Positions 42,608-50,974 of a stretch of 64,000 bases of DNA are shown piece after piece. This stretch comes from Flavobacterium quisquiliarum. Its GTDB lineage: Bacteria; Bacteroidota; Bacteroidia; Flavobacteriales; Flavobacteriaceae. Made by a program: the position numbers and the translations under genes. The notes beneath the pieces are model-generated. The model made no database searches and was not told where the DNA came from. It saw only the letters and a list, made by a program, of their open reading frames with translations. Where the stretch lies: positions 1 to 64,000 of the forward strand of contig NZ_WWEM01000019.1 of the NCBI RefSeq assembly GCF_019308285.1, read 5' to 3'. Numbering within the stretch: position 1 is the first letter of the stretch; the number at the start of each line of letters is the position of its first letter.

Positions 42608-42640
42608 AAGCCGAATGAATATTTACTATTCATTCGGCTT
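42608..42640 (+). terminator. strong hairpin inside the operon (weak U tail)
   Basis: AAGCCGAATGAATA / TATTCATTCGGCTT with a 5-base loop, 18 bases after the PKD-like gene stop. The bases after it (ATAAAAAG) are not a U run, so it may be a processing or stabilising structure that sets the expression ratio between the Sus genes and the thioredoxin/protease genes. Confidence 0.6.
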
Positions 42641-42654
42641 ATAAAAAGTACTTT

Positions 42655-43503
42655 ATGAAATTCATTTTTCAAATTATAATCACATTTTTGATGCTTGCTT
42701 CAGTATCTGTTACAAGCGCACAAACATTATCTGCAGATGAAAGTTGGGAATCAGTTAAAAAACAAGCTGCTGCAGAGCATAAATTGATTTTTGTCGATTT
42801 GTATTTTACAGGTTGTGCTCCTTGTGCAGAAATGGACAAAGAAATATTTCCAGACCCAAAAGTAGCATCATTTTTAAGCGCGAATTTTATCACTTTCAAA
42901 TCAGATATTATGAAAGAAGAAATTGGTAAAAAGTTAAGCATGAAATATGGTGTAACCGGTTTTCCAACATTTTTATTTTTGAATTCTGATGGAAAAGTCA
43001 TTGATATTGCCTCTGGTTTTAAGTCAGTGGATCAATTTACAGGATTGCTTCAAAATGCAAAAGAAGCAGCGGCAAAAGGAATTTTTAAAAAATACAGTCC
43101 GCAAATTAATGAAAAAGACTATCCGGAATTTTATGTTCAGGCTTACATGGCAAATAAAAGAAATGTTCCTATTGAAGTGATAGATACTTATTTAAAATCT
43201 AAATCGATATCTGAGGAAGTTTCTTTTGTAATCATAACAGGATTAAAAGCAGGCAAACAATACGATGATGCTTTCCTTTTCTCTAGCAAGAAATTAGCTT
43301 TAGATTATGGAAGATCAAGTGTTGTAAACCATATTTTTACCATTTTACAACGTAAGAAAAAAGAATTTGAAAAAACAAATGATTTAGTTGCATTCAAAAA
43401 ATTATTAGAGGACGCAAAAGAATTTTATACGCCAGAAGAATGGGCCAGATATTCGGATGTTTTACTAAAAGACTTTGGTGGTACAAAAATATCAAATCCC
43501 TAA
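42655..43503 (+). CDS. exported thioredoxin-fold protein
   Basis: 282 residues. A signal peptide (~1-22, ending SAQ) then a thioredoxin domain (~28-150) with active site FTGCAPCAEMDKEIF (Cys-54, Cys-57) and cis-Pro in TGFPTFLFL, followed by a ~130-residue helical domain (FKKYSPQINEKDYPEFYVQAYMA). The DUF953/thioredoxin_7-like start with WESVKKQAAAEHKLIFVDLYF is typical of periplasmic thiol reductases. In an operon with SusCD, a DTG protease and TlpA. Confidence 0.88.
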   Translation: MKFIFQIIITFLMLASVSVTSAQTLSADESWESVKKQAAAEHKLIFVDLYFTGCAPCAEMDKEIFPDPKVASFLSANFITFKSDIMKEEIGKKLSMKYGVTGFPTFLFLNSDGKVIDIASGFKSVDQFTGLLQNAKEAAAKGIFKKYSPQINEKDYPEFYVQAYMANKRNVPIEVIDTYLKSKSISEEVSFVIITGLKAGKQYDDAFLFSSKKLALDYGRSSVVNHIFTILQRKKKEFEKTNDLVAFKKLLEDAKEFYTPEEWARYSDVLLKDFGGTKISNP

Positions 43504-43523
43504 ACAATATAAAATAATTCAAT

Positions 43524-44999
43524 ATGAAAAAGATATTGGTCTTATCAATGTTGTTTTTTGCATGTATTTTAAATGCTCAAAAGAAAAGTATTCAGGAAAC
43601 GATTAAAACCTTCGAAAAATCTTTTCAGAATAAAGATTATAATTCTCTTAAAGATCTTTTGGCTTCGCAATTTACTGTTGGCTATGGGGATTCATCCTCA
43701 AATGAGTTTTACTTGACGACCATTTTTAATGCTTTTCCTGCTTTAGATTCCTTACAGATTGGAAAAATTGCAAAGACTAAAACTGAAAAACGTGCAGCCG
43801 TAAATTTCTTTTTTAAAGGAGGAGAAAAAGAACCGTCTGAAATAGTATTTGATCAGGACAATAAAATGCTTTATGTGACCTCATTTGATCGATTATATAA
43901 TGTTGATCGAAATGCCGAAGTTAAAAAAGTCGCCAGTATTCCGTTTGAAATTCTGGAAAACCAAATTGCCGTTAAAATAAAACTTAATAAAAGTGACCGA
44001 GATTTTGTAATGTTATTCGACACGGGAGCAGATGGGATGGCATTAAATCCAGATAGTGCATACAAAGCAGGAGTTGTAGTTACAAAAACCAAATCAGCAT
44101 CAGTAGTAGGAGGAAACCAGGAAGTACAATATGCTGCAGACAATACCATTTATATTGGCAATCAGGTTATAAAAAATCAGGGATTGGTTGTTTTTCCAAA
44201 AAACAGTGCTTACGATGGTTTGTTCGGAGCCAATTTACTTCGTAAGTATATCACAAAAGTAAACTTTGATACTCAAACGATCGATTTGTACAATTTTGGA
44301 AATTATGTCTATGATGGAAAAGCAAAACCACTAATTTTCGATTACAAAGCCGGTGTGCCAATAGTAAAGGTTAATTTAACTTTTCCTGATCATAAAAAAA
44401 TCGAAGGCAATTTTACTTTTGACACCGGAGCCGGTTACGATTTGATTGTTTACGGACCTTTTAATCACAATAATAATCTGCAAACGAGTTTAAAAACCGA
44501 TTATACTTCTACAAACCATAGTTTAGGAAGTCGTACCGGAATTGTGTATGGGACAATACCAAATGTAGCAATTGATGGAAATAATTTTCTAGATGTATCA
44601 ATTGCGCTGCAGGAATATCAGGAAAACAATAAAAAATGGGCTGCAGCTGATGGTTCGCTAGGAATTGATCTTATTAAACGTTTCAATTTTACAATTGATT
44701 TAGTTCATAAAACCATTTATTTAGAACCCAATAAAAATTTTAAAAAGCCTTCATCATTTTATATCTCAGGACTTGTATTGGATTTTGACAGCGAAAACAA
44801 CTTAATAATTAAAAAGATTTTTGATACCGATAATAAAGATTTGAAAAAACTTAAAATTGGTTCCAAAGTAATGCAAATCAATGATTTTGAAGCAAAAGAT
44901 TTATTGAAACAGGAAAATATTACAACACTCAAATCAAATACAACAGAAAAAGATATGATAATTGAACAGGATAATCAATCCCTGCGTATCTCATTATAA
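43524..44999 (+). CDS. exported aspartyl protease with two DTG motifs and a PDZ-like end
   Basis: 491 residues, signal peptide ~1-19. N-terminal ~25-125 is a small domain (TIKTFEKSFQNKDYNSLKDLL, NTF2/DUF3887-like). Two retropepsin-like lobes follow: VMLFDTGADGMAL (Asp-166) and FTFDTGAGYDLIVY (Asp-300). The C-terminus (~415-491; GLVLDFDSENNLIIKKIFD, LKIGSKVMQINDFEA) is a PDZ domain. Two DTG lobes in one chain make a complete pepsin-like active site. Exported, probably periplasmic. Its place between two thioredoxin-fold genes suggests degradation of imported peptide after disulfide reduction. Confidence 0.85.
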   Translation: MKKILVLSMLFFACILNAQKKSIQETIKTFEKSFQNKDYNSLKDLLASQFTVGYGDSSSNEFYLTTIFNAFPALDSLQIGKIAKTKTEKRAAVNFFFKGGEKEPSEIVFDQDNKMLYVTSFDRLYNVDRNAEVKKVASIPFEILENQIAVKIKLNKSDRDFVMLFDTGADGMALNPDSAYKAGVVVTKTKSASVVGGNQEVQYAADNTIYIGNQVIKNQGLVVFPKNSAYDGLFGANLLRKYITKVNFDTQTIDLYNFGNYVYDGKAKPLIFDYKAGVPIVKVNLTFPDHKKIEGNFTFDTGAGYDLIVYGPFNHNNNLQTSLKTDYTSTNHSLGSRTGIVYGTIPNVAIDGNNFLDVSIALQEYQENNKKWAAADGSLGIDLIKRFNFTIDLVHKTIYLEPNKNFKKPSSFYISGLVLDFDSENNLIIKKIFDTDNKDLKKLKIGSKVMQINDFEAKDLLKQENITTLKSNTTEKDMIIEQDNQSLRISL

Positions 45000-45023
45000 A
45001 AAAACAATTAAACTTTAAAAAAT

Positions 45024-46406
45024 ATGAAAAAACAAACTATTTATCTTTTTTTAGTAACCTTTCTTATCGCGCAATTTAGTTTTGCTTCGGGAGTTACTGA
45101 ATATGCTTTTGTTCATGGAACAATTTCAATCCCTGAAATTAAAGAAATTACTATTCACAATGTAGAACAAGGAAAACTGGTTGTAGCAGCAACATCAAAA
45201 GTGAATCCCTTGGGCGAATTTGGTTTTTTATTGCCAATTACAACATCTGGTTTTTATTATATTGATTACGGACAACTTAAAGCCAAAAAACAATTAATTC
45301 GTTTGTATCTGGAACCTAAATTAGACATTGATCTTAAAATTAGTGAAGAAAATTATATTTTAGGAGGTAAAAATATAGGGCAAAATGCTTTGGTTCAAAA
45401 AGCAAATGAGATTTACAATGATTTTGCTGGTTTTTCTCAAATAGGTAATTTAAAGTCATATTTAGATTTTTATCCCTTTATTGATGGAGGTTTAGCCAAA
45501 GCCGAAGTATTTAAGAACAGCATCAATACAAAAGATAAAACATTTAATAGTTTATTAAAATTAGCTGTAGCCACTGATGTTGAAGATCTAACATATTTAT
45601 TTTTCAGAATGCCAAGAAATGTATTTCCTGAGAAAAATGATCGCCCAGCAGTACTAAAACAATGGATTACAGACAAGAAATTTACGAATCCGGAAATTTT
45701 GAAACTAGGAAATGGTGTATCCCTGATGGCAAATTATTTCTTTTACAAAGCTACGAATACAGAAACCCCACCAGCTCGTTTAGATATTTTGCCAGAAGCA
45801 ATCAACCATATTACAGATCCGGCTTTAAAAGATGCTTTTCTTCGTGATGGTATTGTCAGTCTTCGTCTTAAACTGGAAGAATACGAAAAAATAGCTCCAA
45901 AAATAAGACCTTATTTAATCTCAGATGCCAGCAAGGCTTTTTTGGTAGATTATGAAAAAGATCTTCATAAAAGTGTGGGACAAAAAGGTATAAATTTTTC
46001 TTACAATGATATCAATGATAAACCGGTTTCATTTTCAGATTTTAAAGGAAAATATGTGTATATCGATTTGTGGGCAACTTGGTGTGGGCCTTGTAAAGCA
46101 GAAATTCCACACATGAAAAAAATAGAAGAAGATTATCACGGAAAAAACATTGTTTTCATAAGCCTTTCGTTAGATAAACAAAAAGACGCTCAAAAATGGA
46201 AAGATTATGTTGCTAAAGAACAATTAAAAGGTATTCAGTTAATGGCCGATAAAGATTTTAATTCAGATGTTGCCAAAAATTATGATGTAAATGCCATTCC
46301 AAGATTCTTGTTATTTGACACCAATGGAAACATAATCAGTGCAGATGCCATGCGACCTTCAAATCCTGAATTGAGAGAGCAATTGGATAAATTGTTGAAA
46401 GGATAA
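45024..46406 (+). CDS. TlpA-like thiol-disulfide reductase with DUF4369-like N-terminus
   Basis: 460 residues, signal peptide ~1-22. The N-terminal ~25-115 is a DUF4369-like beta domain, a helical middle region follows (~120-315), and the C-terminal TlpA domain (~320-460) contains IDLWATWCGPCKAEIPHMKK (Cys-354, Cys-357) and cis-Pro in NAIPRFLLF. This is the usual architecture of Bacteroidota periplasmic or membrane-facing TlpA proteins. Last gene of the sigma-controlled SusCD operon, 24 bases after the protease gene. Confidence 0.88.
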   Translation: MKKQTIYLFLVTFLIAQFSFASGVTEYAFVHGTISIPEIKEITIHNVEQGKLVVAATSKVNPLGEFGFLLPITTSGFYYIDYGQLKAKKQLIRLYLEPKLDIDLKISEENYILGGKNIGQNALVQKANEIYNDFAGFSQIGNLKSYLDFYPFIDGGLAKAEVFKNSINTKDKTFNSLLKLAVATDVEDLTYLFFRMPRNVFPEKNDRPAVLKQWITDKKFTNPEILKLGNGVSLMANYFFYKATNTETPPARLDILPEAINHITDPALKDAFLRDGIVSLRLKLEEYEKIAPKIRPYLISDASKAFLVDYEKDLHKSVGQKGINFSYNDINDKPVSFSDFKGKYVYIDLWATWCGPCKAEIPHMKKIEEDYHGKNIVFISLSLDKQKDAQKWKDYVAKEQLKGIQLMADKDFNSDVAKNYDVNAIPRFLLFDTNGNIISADAMRPSNPELREQLDKLLKG

Positions 46407-46590
46407 ATATTCGAATATGTTTATTTATTCAAAACGTTTATTCTGATTTAAGCTTAATAAATAGTTTAATTATTCCCTATCATTATTATTTTGAGTTAGT
46501 AAGTAAATGTAATTTTTAGTGGATTTTCAGAGGGTTGTTTTTTGCTATTCAGCCCTCTTTTTTGGAGCATCAAATAGAAAGAAATGCATA

Positions 46591-46626
46591 AAAAAAGGGA
46601 ACAGTTTTTAAGCTGTTCCCTTTTTT
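46591..46626. terminator. bidirectional terminator at the end of the SusCD operon
   Basis: AAAAAAGGGAACAG / CTGTTCCCTTTTTT stem with an 8-base loop and T runs on both strands, between convergent genes. The 184 bases before it, after the TlpA gene, are AT-rich and gene-free. Confidence 0.9.
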
Positions 46627-46638
46627 GTTCTAAGAGTA

Positions 46639-47151
46639 TTAAGAAAGTACTGTCTCTGGCAGGACAACAGTTTTTTGAGTAAAATTTAAAGTCATCTGAT
46701 CCAAATGACCATAGAAAAAAGTATCCAAGACCTCTTGAAATACAGGGTCGGCATTTTCTGTCTGAACAAACAAGCTCATAGACGAATGCAGTTTTCGTGC
46801 ATCGAGTTCACCTAAAATTCCTTCAGCAGACTTCTTTTTTAAAGTCAGTAATAACTTCGAAATCTCAATTAAGTGTTTTGCTAAAACGGGATGATTAAGG
46901 TAGGCTGTTGCTTCTTCTAAATTAGCTACAGCATAATAATCAGAAAGAGTACTTTTTCCTAAACCTTGAATTTGAGGGAAAATGAACCACATCCAATTGG
47001 TTTCTTTTTTACCTTTCTTAAGTTCAGAATAAGCAGTTAAGTACAATTTGTTTTGGGCATCTAAAAATCGGGTCAAATCATTTTTTGCATAAATCATATT
47101 GAGATCATCTATTAAATGGTTTGTAAATCGGGTTTCTATTTCGGGTAACAC
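46639..47151 (-). CDS. DUF1810 family protein
   Basis: 170 residues; the natural family start may be MIYAKND at 47097, the upstream 18 residues being less conserved-looking. DUF1810 signature: LTRFLDAQNKLYLTAYSELKKGKKETNWMWFIFPQIQGLGKSTLSDYYAV, EEATAYLNHPVLAKHLIEIS, and HSSMSLFVQTE ... LDTFFYGHLDQMTL. Cytoplasmic helical protein of unknown biochemical role. Single gene. Confidence 0.9.
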   Translation of the reverse strand: MLPEIETRFTNHLIDDLNMIYAKNDLTRFLDAQNKLYLTAYSELKKGKKETNWMWFIFPQIQGLGKSTLSDYYAVANLEEATAYLNHPVLAKHLIEISKLLLTLKKKSAEGILGELDARKLHSSMSLFVQTENADPVFQEVLDTFFYGHLDQMTLNFTQKTVVLPETVLS

Positions 47152-47456
47152 TTATCTTAAATTTCGGGATTATACTTCGTCGAATTTTCGATATCCAAAA
47201 GTAGAATCCAATCCACTTTATGAGTTATAGAATTATGGTTGGTTGTTATATAATTTCGACAACTGCGTAGTGTAAGAATACCTTGTTAATTTCTTTGTAA
47301 AGTTTTGAATGATTCTAAATTCTAATGTTATTTTAATGTTCTAAAAAAAAAATGGCTCTAACTTGCGCGCTCAGAAAAATCAAGATAATTGCCTTAAATC
47401 ATTGGAGTTTGGAATTCAATTTCACTGGTTTAATTTAAATTTCCGCCTTTTAGAGT
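47152..47456. other. 305-base gene-free region
   Basis: AT-rich spacer between divergent genes. No operator or RNA that I could support. Confidence 0.5.
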
Positions 47457-47861
47457 ATGTTGAATAAAATTAAAAATAGCTTTTTATGTAAATGCCTTCA
47501 GGTGTTACTAGTCGGCTATTTTTTAATCAGCAGTTTAAACATCTCGAATGGTGTTAGCCGAATCATCAACGCTAATGCCGAAACCTATACCGTTAAAGGG
47601 ATTACGTGTAATTTTCTGAAAAAAATATTCAAATGTGATGGTATTCCAGAAGAACTGGACGACTACAAAACAAAAGATACCAAAACGGCCAAATTAGGAA
47701 AAGGAATCCCAGCAATGGAATATTTGATTTCTGCAGAATCATTAATGCCTAACCTGTATTTTCTAATCGAACAGAAAGGAAAAAAATATATTGACAATAC
47801 AAACTTCTCATTTGGTTTTCATGGTAAAATAGACATACCGCCTCCTCGGGTGAACTCATAA
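47457..47861 (+). CDS. hypothetical exported protein upstream of a type I export system
   Basis: 134 residues from ATG 47457. An N-terminal membrane/signal segment (~12-30, CLQVLLVGYFLISSLNIS) is followed by an Ala/Asn-rich piece and a small polar domain with CNFLKKIFKCDGIPEE (two Cys) and a Pro end. The ABC transporter gene begins 101 bases later on the same strand. It could be a component or a regulator of the exporter. There is no Gly-Gly leader peptide, so a bacteriocin precursor is unlikely. Confidence 0.55.
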   Translation: MLNKIKNSFLCKCLQVLLVGYFLISSLNISNGVSRIINANAETYTVKGITCNFLKKIFKCDGIPEELDDYKTKDTKTAKLGKGIPAMEYLISAESLMPNLYFLIEQKGKKYIDNTNFSFGFHGKIDIPPPRVNS

Positions 47862-47962
47862 ATACTTGTTTTTTAGGGATAAGACGAAAAAATCTTAATC
47901 TCGAATGCGGTTTTTGCCGTATATTTATTCTATGTAATAATCTTGTATTTATATCTAAATTC

Positions 47963-49618
47963 ATGACACCATTTAAACGATTTTACAACTTATTGCAGCT
48001 CGATAAGCGCGATGTATATCAAATTATCTTCTATGCTGCATTTGCGGGTTTAGTAAACCTCTCTCTGCCTTTAGGAATTCAGGCTATTATAAATTTTATT
48101 CAAAGCGGACAGCTTAGCGTTTCCTGGATTGTTCTTGTAATTCTGGTTACAATTGGAGTTGGTTTTGGCGGGGTTTTAACTATTTTACAATTGCGTATTG
48201 TAGAAAATCTGCAGCAACGAATCTTTGTGCGTTCTTCTTTTGAGTTTGCTTACAGAATGCCTTTAATTAAATTTAAGGAATTGTATACGGAATATGCGCC
48301 GGAAAAAGCCAATCGTTTCTTCGATACTTTGATGGTGCAGAAGGGAACGGCAAAATTACTGCTTGATTTCTGTACAGCATTTCTCCAAGTTGGGTTGGGA
48401 ATTATTTTATTAGTACTCTACCATTCTTTCTTTATGGTAATCGGACTTCTTTTCATAGTTATCTTATGGGTTATTTTTAAATTTTCTTATAAAGATGGTT
48501 TAGAAACCAGTTTGAACGAATCGAAGTTTAAATATAAAGTAGCGGCTTGGCTTCAAGAAATTGCACGCAACCGTGAAAGTTTCCGCAAAAAAGCAGCTTT
48601 TGACTATGCTTTGGATAGAAATGACGGCTATGTAAGCAGCTACGTAAATTACCGTGAAAAGCACTTTCAGGTAATGAAAAAACAATATATACAGCTGACT
48701 ATTTTTAAAGTTATTGTTACTGCTGCCTTATTGTCGATCGGTGGTTTTCTGGTAATTCACCACCAAATGAACATAGGGCAGTTCGTAGCAGCTGAGATCG
48801 TAATTGTATTGTTGATCAACTCGGTAGAAAAAATTATTTTCGGATTAGAATCTTTCTACGATGTATTAACTTCAGTTGAAAAAATTGGTCAGGTAACGGA
48901 TATGGAAATTTCATGTATTCCAGAAACTTCTGGAAAAACAGAAAAAGGAATCAACATTGAAACCGAAAGTATCAATTATAATTATCCAGATCACAACAAA
49001 AAGTCGCTTAAGAATATTAACCTGAAAATTTCTCAGGGAGAAAAAATCATTCTTACGGGGACAAATGGAGCTGGAAAAAGTACTTTATTGCGACTTCTGT
49101 CTGGAGTTTTAGAACCAGAAAGTGGTGCCATGTATGTGACTGACAATTATATGAACCGTTTAACTGAAGATACCTATAGAGCTCAGGCAGGAACGTTTCT
49201 TCAGGGCGATACCTTATTTGCAGGAACAATTCGCGAGAATATTGTTTTTGGAAATGAAACTTTAAACAGCGACGATTTAAAATGGGCTTTAGATAATGTT
49301 GGGCTTACGCCTTACATCAAAACTTTTGAGAATGGATTAGAAAATCAAATTCATCCGGGAGGACGTGAACTTTCTGCTTCTGATGTGCAAAAAATTCTTT
49401 TGGCAAGAAGTATTGTGGGTAAACCAAATATCTTATTCTTAGAAGATCCAGTGGATAAAATGGATGAATTGACTTCGAATAAAATTGTTGATTTTTTACT
49501 TTCCGAAGAAAATGACTGGACCGTAATTGTAACTTCTAAAAGTGATGTTTGGAAGAGCAAATGCAGTCGTATGATCACGATTGATGACGGAAAAATTATT
49601 AACGACATAAAGCTTTAA
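47963..49618 (+). CDS. type I secretion ABC transporter with degenerate ATPase motifs
   Basis: 551 residues, no C39 peptidase domain. Membrane domain with about six helices (~22-45, 53-75, 138-175, 247-268, 272-292). Nucleotide-binding domain ~330-551: intact Walker A GTNGAGKST (366-374) and Q-loop, but the ABC signature is ELSASDVQK (469-477) rather than LSGGQ, Walker B ends LFLED (491-495) with Asp/Glu swapped, and the H-loop His is replaced by Ser-525 in VIVTSKSD. These changes suggest weak or altered ATP hydrolysis. Followed after 2 bases by the HlyD gene, so this is the energising part of a tripartite exporter. Confidence 0.82.
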   Translation: MTPFKRFYNLLQLDKRDVYQIIFYAAFAGLVNLSLPLGIQAIINFIQSGQLSVSWIVLVILVTIGVGFGGVLTILQLRIVENLQQRIFVRSSFEFAYRMPLIKFKELYTEYAPEKANRFFDTLMVQKGTAKLLLDFCTAFLQVGLGIILLVLYHSFFMVIGLLFIVILWVIFKFSYKDGLETSLNESKFKYKVAAWLQEIARNRESFRKKAAFDYALDRNDGYVSSYVNYREKHFQVMKKQYIQLTIFKVIVTAALLSIGGFLVIHHQMNIGQFVAAEIVIVLLINSVEKIIFGLESFYDVLTSVEKIGQVTDMEISCIPETSGKTEKGINIETESINYNYPDHNKKSLKNINLKISQGEKIILTGTNGAGKSTLLRLLSGVLEPESGAMYVTDNYMNRLTEDTYRAQAGTFLQGDTLFAGTIRENIVFGNETLNSDDLKWALDNVGLTPYIKTFENGLENQIHPGGRELSASDVQKILLARSIVGKPNILFLEDPVDKMDELTSNKIVDFLLSEENDWTVIVTSKSDVWKSKCSRMITIDDGKIINDIKL

Positions 49619-49620
49619 TC

Positions 49621-50973
49621 ATGCTCAATATATCTAAAGATAATAACGTACTTATAACTCCGGGTCAATACAAATCGATTACGAGTGTTGCCCGCAGACC
49701 TCATTATAGAATTTTAAATAAAGTCATAATCGGATTTTTGATCTTCTGCGTTTGCTGCCTTTTTCTGCCGTGGACACAAAATATTTCGGGAAGCGGTTCT
49801 GTAACTACTTTAAAACCAGATCAAAGACCACAGACAGTTCATAATGCTATTGCAGGACGAATTGAAAAATGGTTTGTAAAAGAAGGGGATTATGTCAAAA
49901 AAGGAGATACAATCCTTTTTATTTCGGAGATCAAAGAAGATTACCTGGATCCAAATTTGGTTGGAAATACCAAACAACAAGTTGATGCTAAAAAAATGGC
50001 AGTTGAATCGTACGGCGATAAAGTCAACTCTCTTGATGTTCAAGCACAGTCTCTGAATACTGAAAGACAATTGAAATTAGAACAAGCTGGAAATAAAATA
50101 AAACAAGCAAGACTTAAAATAAAAAGCGACAGTATGGATTTGGTTGCGGTAAGAACGCAGCTCCGAATTGCACAAACACAATTTGATCGTTCGACAGCTT
50201 TAAATAAAGAAGGCCTAAAGCCAATGACAGATGTCGAGCAGAAAAGATTAAAATTGCAAGAATCTGAAGCGTATATTATTACGCAGGAAAATAAATTATT
50301 GAGTAGCAGAAATGAATTGATCAATGCGAAAGTGGAGATCAATAGAATTACAGCTGAATATGCGGAAAAAATTTCAAAATCCAGAAGTGATAAATTTACA
50401 GCTTTAAGTACCCAATACGATACAGAAGCTCAGGTAAATAAGTTAGAAAATCAGTATACGAACTACAGATTAAGAAATGGTTTGTATTACATTACAGCAC
50501 CACAAAGCGGTTATGTAAACCGTGCTTTATTAGCAGGTCTTGGAGAAACGATAAAAGAAGGAACTCCAGTTGTAAGTATCATGCCTGCAAGTTATGATAT
50601 TGCGGTAGAAACTTATGTAGATCCTATCGATTTACCATTAGTTCACCGAGGCGCAAAGGTTCGTGTTTGGTTTGACGGATGGCCACGAATTGTATTTTCT
50701 GGTTGGCCGGGATTATCTTACGGAACTTACGGTGGTAAAGTGGTTGCAATTGAAAACTTTATCAGTTCGAATGGAAAATACCGAATTTTAGTTTCGCCGG
50801 ATGGAGAAGATCGTCACTGGCCAAAAGAACTAAGTATTGGTGCCGGTGCGCAAAGTATTGCATTGCTGGAAACCGTTTCGGTATGGTATGAGATTTGGCG
50901 AAACTTAAATGGTTTCCCGCCAAATTATTATAATTCAGGAGAAAAAGAAGCAAAAGGAAAGGAGAAAAAGTAA
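49621..50973 (+). CDS. HlyD-family periplasmic adaptor
   Basis: 450 residues. One N-terminal membrane helix (~35-54, GFLIFCVCCLFLPW), then a barrel-sandwich/lipoyl half (HNAIAGRIEKWFVKEGDYVKKGDTILFISE), a long coiled-coil hairpin (~115-280), the second lipoyl half (YYITAPQSGYVNRALLAGLGETIKEGTPVVSI) and a beta-barrel with a membrane-proximal end. It bridges the ABC transporter and TolC. Longer than average near its C-terminus (~420-450, a Pro/Lys-rich tail). Confidence 0.92.
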   Translation: MLNISKDNNVLITPGQYKSITSVARRPHYRILNKVIIGFLIFCVCCLFLPWTQNISGSGSVTTLKPDQRPQTVHNAIAGRIEKWFVKEGDYVKKGDTILFISEIKEDYLDPNLVGNTKQQVDAKKMAVESYGDKVNSLDVQAQSLNTERQLKLEQAGNKIKQARLKIKSDSMDLVAVRTQLRIAQTQFDRSTALNKEGLKPMTDVEQKRLKLQESEAYIITQENKLLSSRNELINAKVEINRITAEYAEKISKSRSDKFTALSTQYDTEAQVNKLENQYTNYRLRNGLYYITAPQSGYVNRALLAGLGETIKEGTPVVSIMPASYDIAVETYVDPIDLPLVHRGAKVRVWFDGWPRIVFSGWPGLSYGTYGGKVVAIENFISSNGKYRILVSPDGEDRHWPKELSIGAGAQSIALLETVSVWYEIWRNLNGFPPNYYNSGEKEAKGKEKK

Positions 50974-50974
50974 A

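Noticed and set aside
47457..47861. Bacteriocin precursor for the ABC exporter
   Set aside because: No double-glycine leader, and the ABC protein has no C39 peptidase domain.
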